Positions 58,505-64,000 of a stretch of 64,000 bases of DNA are shown piece by piece; positions within the stretch are counted from its first letter, which is position 1, and every line of letters starts with the position of its first letter. The notes under the pieces are model-generated. The model did not search any database. It was given only the letters and a program-made list of their open reading frames with translations, and was not told where the DNA came from. The stretch lies in the NCBI GenBank assembly GCA_021292105.1, contig CM037867.1:41542843-41606842 (forward strand). Reading direction: 5' to 3'. The stretch is from Anadara kagoshimensis. Lineage: Eukaryota > Mollusca > Bivalvia > Arcoida > Arcidae. The translations under genes were made by a program, and so were the position numbers.

Positions 58505-58728
58505 TGCAGGAACAGAATGAGGCAAATACCAGTAATAATAGTCTCAAAAGTTTCAATTACTTGTTTCAATTCTTCTGCCAAGTTGCTCATAAAAAGATGC
58601 GATAAAATTTACCTAAGTATTCATAGTGGCAGACTAGATATTAATCTCCAATTAAACCATATATGGTCAACTATTTGGTTAACAATACTAGTTTTGTTTC
58701 TGGTCTATTTACATAAAAATGTTCCTGA

Positions 58729-59064
58729 GTGAGTGAGTGAGTAATGGTGTTTAACGTCCCAGTCAAGAATATTTCACTTATATCGAGACGTCGCCAGCTA
58801 TAGGCGAAAGTGCAGAAATTTTGCCTGTGCGTTGCGCTTATGGCATTATACAGCAGGGTTCTTTAGCGTGCCAAGCCCACCGTGACACAGGACCTCGTTT
58901 ATTTTAAGTTCCCATCCGAAAGAACCGTGACTTTCATTTCGTAATGCCGAGTGCTTGACGAAAGAACAGTCACTAACCACGTTCAAGTCGTGGGTCAGAC
59001 CCGGCCGGGGTTCGAACCCATGACCTTTCACTAACGGAGCGAGCACTCTACCAACTGAGAAAAT
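58729..59064 (-). mobile_element. tRNA-derived SINE, full-length, with target-site duplication
   Basis: On the - strand: A box (TCAGTTGGTAGAGTGCTCGC), B box (GGTTCGAACCC), a conserved body, 'GGGACGTTAAACACCATTAC' and an (ACTC)n tail. TGTTCCTGA occurs on both sides (58720-58728 and 59065-59073) as the target duplication. It is absent from the matching place in spacer copy A (about 12760). This is the best copy of the family in the window. Confidence 0.9.
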
Positions 59065-59774
59065 TGTTCCTGAATCAACCAAAGTAATAATATTGACAAC
59101 AGAACGATAAGTACATTTTTTTTCTGATAAGAATGAGAATGATTCGGAATTTTTGGACCATGACCACAGATAAAATTGTAAACATTACAGTTAACCATTC
59201 CTGATTTCAAAAGTAATATATCTAGAATAATGTGTTTTTATTAAATAATGTCTTTAGTTTATCTCGGAAATGTTTGTTGGACCACATCCCAGCTACAATT
59301 GTGAAAATAATAGAAATTGATTGTAAATGTTCATCAAATGTTTTATGAACGTTTCCTTAAGTAGGGGCATTTTTAATATGTTAATTTGATAGACTAATTT
59401 TAGTTAAAGTTCGTATGATATTGCCATATGAAAGATATGAATTATGTTGAATTAGTTTATGAAAAAAGGGACTTTGGACTTCGTATCACGCAAAACATAT
59501 ATGTTTAAATTTTGATTCTTTGAAACAATACGTATCATCAACAGGTTTACAGTATGAATAGCTGAAAATTGTGCCAATTGCAACTGTAAATCTAAATATG
59601 TGTTTAGCATTTGTCAAAACTGCCTACTATTAGAATAAAAAAGTACGAAATAACGGAATGAGGAAAGTTTTAAATTACTGTAAAACTGTATAAGCATAGG
59701 AACTGCTTTGCTTATTTCGCCATCGGACTAACTTTGTTATCAGCGGTTCTCAATGTTATTGATAGTTTTGTGAC

Positions 59775-60227
59775 AGTGCATACCATAACTTTTTTAACCA
59801 CAATCAAATATTTCAAATAAATGATTAGTTTCGGATCATTTCTATAAATTTACCTGTTTCCTTCATGTTTTTATCTTGATCGCGTTAGAACAATCTAATT
59901 TTACATAACGGATTAATCAAGACTTTTAGCCATTAAGGATTTCTCAGAGAGTCGAAAAAATAATCCATTCTTTTGTTTCGGACTTTCCGGGTAAGACTTT
60001 ACCTGTGACATTATTAACTTATTATTTTATACTGCTTAGTTTCCATGACGACCAAGTAATTTTTTATAGCGTTGTTTGTATTTTGTTTTATGTTTAGCGG
60101 CAGTCTGGGAGTGACCGTTGGATAGCCAAGGTCACAATTCCGAGACAGAATAAATTTGTCAACTTTATTTAAGTTTTAAGTTTTATTTTAACTCGTTTAA
60201 TTTGTGCTAGATTCCTCGTGTTTATAG
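59775..60227. mobile_element. Insertion of about 450 bp relative to spacer copy A
   Basis: Copy A reads straight from 'CTTAAGGTTATTGAAAT' to 'TTGACCAAAAGAAAAAATAA' (15848-15880). Here the same flanks are separated by about 450 bp with no recognised ends or frame. Confidence 0.5.
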
Positions 60228-61211
60228 TTTGACCAAAAGATAATAAATAATATGGCATGTGTTTATTTGTATGAGCTAGTAATAAAGACATGTATTAGAC
60301 CAAATACTAAGTATTTCATATAAATACATGTGATTATAATTACTATAACTACATTAAAATGTGTAATAATTATGTTCTAATCAAAAACAAACATTAAAAA
60401 ACCATTGTCCAAATCACGATCAGAAAGCCACCTAAAAGCTGACAAATTTAGATAAACACGTAAACTCCCGCCAGAGATATAATGCCAGGTGATATGGTGT
60501 TATGAGACATGTAAATGTAATTGTGTGACAAAACGTATTTATTCAATCATTGTGTTTACTATAGAACAATGGATAACTGAAAGCTAAGCACAATATAATG
60601 TTATCAGTACAGACAATTAAATGTCCAGATTCCTACATATAAAAAGTATAAAGATTCTTTTTCCATATGATTGGCAAATACTTTATTTCGAGCAAAGTGC
60701 AACAATGACCCAATAAGCGTGTGATTTATGGTAGAAAGATAGTGTAAAAACAAAAATACCTTATAACAGTGTTGCTGTGGAGAAAAACCACTCAGTCCTC
60801 TGCGAAAACAAATGAAGGAATAAGTTAGATTTCGACAATACCATCAAGTTATTTTAGCTACTCCATGTAACTATCAACATTAACATTACGTTGAACAGCA
60901 AAGGAAGAAAAACTGACGGTCGAATATCTGATATCGCATTTTTGCAAAGGATTTCCGTCCTCAATTCCATTCTGAGGTAACTGGGAACATTATACATGGT
61001 AACAAATGTTTAAAATAATGGAATTCACTCGTAATAGTTAGAGAAATTGCACTACCGACACCGAGCGGTACATTTATTTATATCACGTCATTTACATGAT
61101 TGTTCTTTATGTAACTTATGTTTGCTTAATTAAAATGCTGAATGATTTGAAAAATATGTATTTACAAACACAATACTGGCTAAACTAAGCTTCATTGTTA
61201 CAATTCTACTA

Positions 61212-62092
61212 TAGTCCGATCACTTATTCAGTGATGGAAACCGATGTGGCCTTAAAAAGATCGTAGATTTCTTAACTTAAATTTCATTATTGCTATATGT
61301 AGATCCGTTATTTTTATAACATGTGTTGAAACAATTTGGTTAAATTTCTAATATTAAGTCTAAAAATCAAATAAAACCTATTTTTATCAGGTGCACATCT
61401 AAATTCAGATGATGCGTATCACGTAGTAAAAAGCTTTATGGCCGATAACTTTATCTTTTGAGATAAAAATCAGTTTTTTTGTATATGACCTTGACTGTTT
61501 TATAGTTTTAAAACATTATATTTAAAAAATTGTGCCGCTCTAGGCAAAACAAGTGCAATAAATGAATTGTATTCTTTATTTTGATGTTTGTGCTGTTTTA
61601 CCTGTTGTTCATTCATAAACAAGTACAATGGGTTAGTCCGTGACTCAGTTCTGAATGACTTATATGAATGAAGCTGTCGAATATGCCATATCAAAATATC
61701 AGAGGTACAACAGCTACCTTTCATTTTTTGCTAAACTTTAACTCCTAAAAATTCAACAACTACAGTGAATATTATAAATTTTACCACGTAAATAGAAAAA
61801 TAGTATATTTAAATACCTACCTTTAAAACAAGACTGCAAATGAACAAGTATTTATTTCTCTACAAACTTATATCGAAAAAATTAATCAAAATTTATTCAT
61901 ATAAATTAAAAGGAAAAAGATTTAAAAAGCTGAAATATTTTCAAAAAAATATTCAAAATATGAAAAAATATGTTCTTAAAAGACCTGTGAAATTTCAAGT
62001 CTATTGAAGTAATATCAAGTAAATTATCCAAGTTTGAATCACACCACCCATTCAAAACATGTTTTTTCATCACTGAAAATGTGATCGGACTA
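61212..62092. mobile_element. 881-bp TIR element with TA duplication
   Basis: The left end TAGTCCGATCACTTATTCAG and the right end (reversed) TAGTCCGATCACATTTTCAG form an inverted repeat that continues into TGATG. It is flanked by TA (61210-61211, 62093-62094). The element is absent from spacer copy A near 16850. No transposase frame is present. Confidence 0.8.
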
Positions 62093-62112
62093 TAGTCAAA
62101 GATAATAAACAA

Positions 62113-62242
<130 letters not shown>

Positions 62243-62269
62243 AAACAAACATACTAATCCATGTCAAAT

Positions 62270-62685
62270 GCTGATTGGTAGTTTTGTTCTGGGACGGCCG
62301 TCTGGTGCTCTCTTGTACTGTGGAATTGAAACTTGTATAATACATAACTTAAACCCCGATATCTCTGTATTGGCTAGTGCTCCGAGGATATTGCACACTC
62401 AGTAGGCAAAACTTGTGTATTTCCCCCCCCCCCCCAAAAAAAAATATACTAATGTCTAAATTTGATGCAATTTGAAAATTGAAATTTCTCAAAATCTAAG
62501 GTATACTCCCTCATGCAATGTATGTCCTTAGCTAAATTTAGTAAAATGTATTTTAATAATTTTTTCAACATCTTGAAAACAATTTTGTTGGTTTCATGGT
62601 TTTGGTCCGGGCGCTGCTGATGGGGAGTTGTGTTCCGGGACAACCGTCTGGGACTGTGGAATTAAAACTGGTATAATATGTCATC
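62270..62685. repeat. Dispersed repeat of about 345 bp bounded by its motif at both ends
   Basis: 'GTTTTGTTCTGGGACGGCCG' at about 62281 and 'GTTGTGTTCCGGGACAACCG' at about 62627 bound a unit with CTCAGTAGGCAAAACTTGTG and TCTCAAAATCTAAGG. This is the best-preserved example of the family. Confidence 0.7.
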
Positions 62686-62849
62686 ACATTTCCAAAGCAA
62701 AGTGAAAATTATAAAAAATGACAAGTTGAGTTTAACATGAAATCCTACCATGAAAGTGAGGCCGAATGTTTCAAAAGGACATTCTTTGCAGCTAAAGTTC
62801 AAAGCAAATCTTGACAAATAAGTATTCTCTTTTTATTTAATAAAAAACA

Positions 62850-63300
62850 AGCATACTAATCCATGTCCGAATCACAATCCAGAAGCAAAGCAAAAACTTT
62901 GGAAGTGACAAGTTAGGCTAGGCACGTAAATTGCCACCAGGAGGCTTGGTGCTCCGGAGGGGTAAGCACCTCCTATTTAGCTGACTACACCCGCCTCGTG
63001 TGTTATCAAAATTGTGTGAAAGGAACATGGAACTATGGGACGTCAAATATATCCAGGGCAATCTTGGACACTGAGACATCAAATTTATCAACAATACAGT
63101 TATGATGGCCACAAAACTTTTTGAGGGTCTTCATAAGACTAGGCTTGCAATATCCCTGAGCCAACAACCTATTTGCAAGCAGCCTGCTATTGTACAAAGT
63201 AACTATATTGGGAATAATGTCTACAATAGCGTATTAATTGAGTAACAAATACATCATAAGCAGCAGAAGCAGCCACGTGTATGGAACCTTTTGGAAAACC
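62850..63300 (-). mobile_element. 5'-truncated Penelope-like fragment
   Basis: The tail at 62860-62965 (GGTGCTCCGGAGGGGTAAGC) is followed by the reversed C-terminal coding end at 63040-63260 (ATATATCCAGGGCAATCTTG, GACTAGGCTTGCAATATCCC, GCGTATTAATTGAG). It is the twin of 17410-17790, so it predates the spacer duplication. Confidence 0.75.
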
Positions 63301-63639
63301 CGAATTCGGTTCCAAGAACAACATAAATTTATATGATTGCATATTCAATGTAAAATAATCTTTCTGGACAATCGTTACTAGGTTTATCATGGGTCATCCG
63401 TGAAACCACATGACCTGCTTTTGACACTTATTAATACTATCAATCGTGGTCATTCATGAATCATTGCGTATTGCATGTTGTATAAAAATGTACATCGATT
63501 TTAATGAATCAGAAGTATACGATTAAAGTTGAATTTACAATAGCCACATCTAATGGCATAAACTCATCAATGTAAAAATAAGGTTTTTGAATTTTATCTA
63601 GATTTTATGGACGTCAATGGAAGTTAGAACATACTTACA

Positions 63640-64000
63640 TCAGGTTGTAAGCGAGATAACCCTCGATAATAACATAAATATTGAGAAACATGATGTCCAT
63701 ATCGTAGTTATACCCAATTTCAAGTTTAACGCAATATATAACATAATTCCATTTTATATCAGTATAACAAAGTTCGTTGAGCCATATTTACAGGCTGTAT
63801 CGCGTATGCATTATTATTTTGGTTATATATCACCCTTACTTATAAAAATATTGCTTTTTATACTTCCGTGTTTCTGTGGCTTTCATACAACATCACATTG
63901 TAAGCGAGGTAACTCTCAATAATAATTATAATAACATTAACATTGCAAACCATTTAGGCAACCGTTGTAATAATCTTTAGTTTAAGTTTAATGTTAAACA
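63640..64000. repeat. Tandem units of about 253 bp, 'GTAAGCGAG' family, running off the window
   Basis: Units start at 63647 and 63900 and match 18151/18411. The frame 63617-63922 is a read-through of the repeat. Confidence 0.7.

Noticed and set aside
58980-59062. tRNA-like sequence with A and B boxes
   Set aside because: It is the head of a SINE with a conserved body, tail and target duplication, not a tRNA gene; no acceptor stem pairs.
63617-63922. 101-codon + strand frame resembling one at 18115-18318
   Set aside because: The similarity comes from a duplicated non-coding tandem repeat; both frames contain repeat units and differ by indels outside codon multiples.

Overview
The window is AT-rich animal nuclear DNA, almost certainly from a bivalve mollusc. 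Genes have small exons with GT..AG introns. The only family that is clearly recognisable by protein is the secreted 'short-chain collagen C4-like' family, which is expanded in bivalves. The rest is dense in repeats of types common in bivalve genomes: tRNA-derived SINEs, Penelope-like retroelements, a Ty3/gypsy element, many small inverted-repeat transposons, microsatellites and satellites. The species cannot be fixed from the sequence. There are no rRNA, tRNA or CRISPR loci.

The backbone of the window is a tandem array of short-chain collagen C4-like genes on the + strand, each with five coding exons. Copy 1 (6662-12412) and copy 2 (19344-27600) splice to intact 254-residue secreted proteins. 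Copy 3 (36057-41819) has lost the 3' end of exon 2 and its splice donor to a TG microsatellite and is probably a pseudogene. All three share a TATA box, an upstream block of about 47 bp, a five-exon structure with identical phases, and an AATAAA signal just after the stop. The spacers are also homologous: the spacer after copy 1 (12540-18525) realigns with the last 5.5 kb of the window (58505-64000), so a fourth copy is predicted to start about 0.8 kb past the right edge.

Region by region: 1-6480 is a repeat-rich 5' flank. 6483-12430 is gene copy 1. 12431-19160 is a spacer holding a full-length but decayed Penelope-like element on the - strand. 19163-27612 is gene copy 2, with a 0.6-kb tandem duplication of its exon-1 region. 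27613-35890 is a spacer with a TTAA-flanked 1.9-kb element, Penelope-like fragments, a mariner-like MITE nested in one of them, and a 1.0-kb TIR element. 35900-41841 is gene copy 3. About 41950-58505 is a 16.5-kb block with no counterpart in the gene 1-gene 2 spacer. It holds a SINE, a decayed Ty3/gypsy element, a 75-bp minisatellite, MITEs, a 145-bp satellite, and a previously hidden three-exon gene on the - strand (57024-53308) predicted to encode a 127-residue single-pass membrane glycoprotein that I do not recognise. 58505-64000 is the second copy of the spacer.

Functionally, the C4-like proteins are expected to be secreted extracellular-matrix or cuticle-type proteins, and the array looks like an ongoing birth-and-death cluster. 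The transposons are passengers, but insertions present in one spacer copy and absent from the other give natural empty sites that define several element boundaries.
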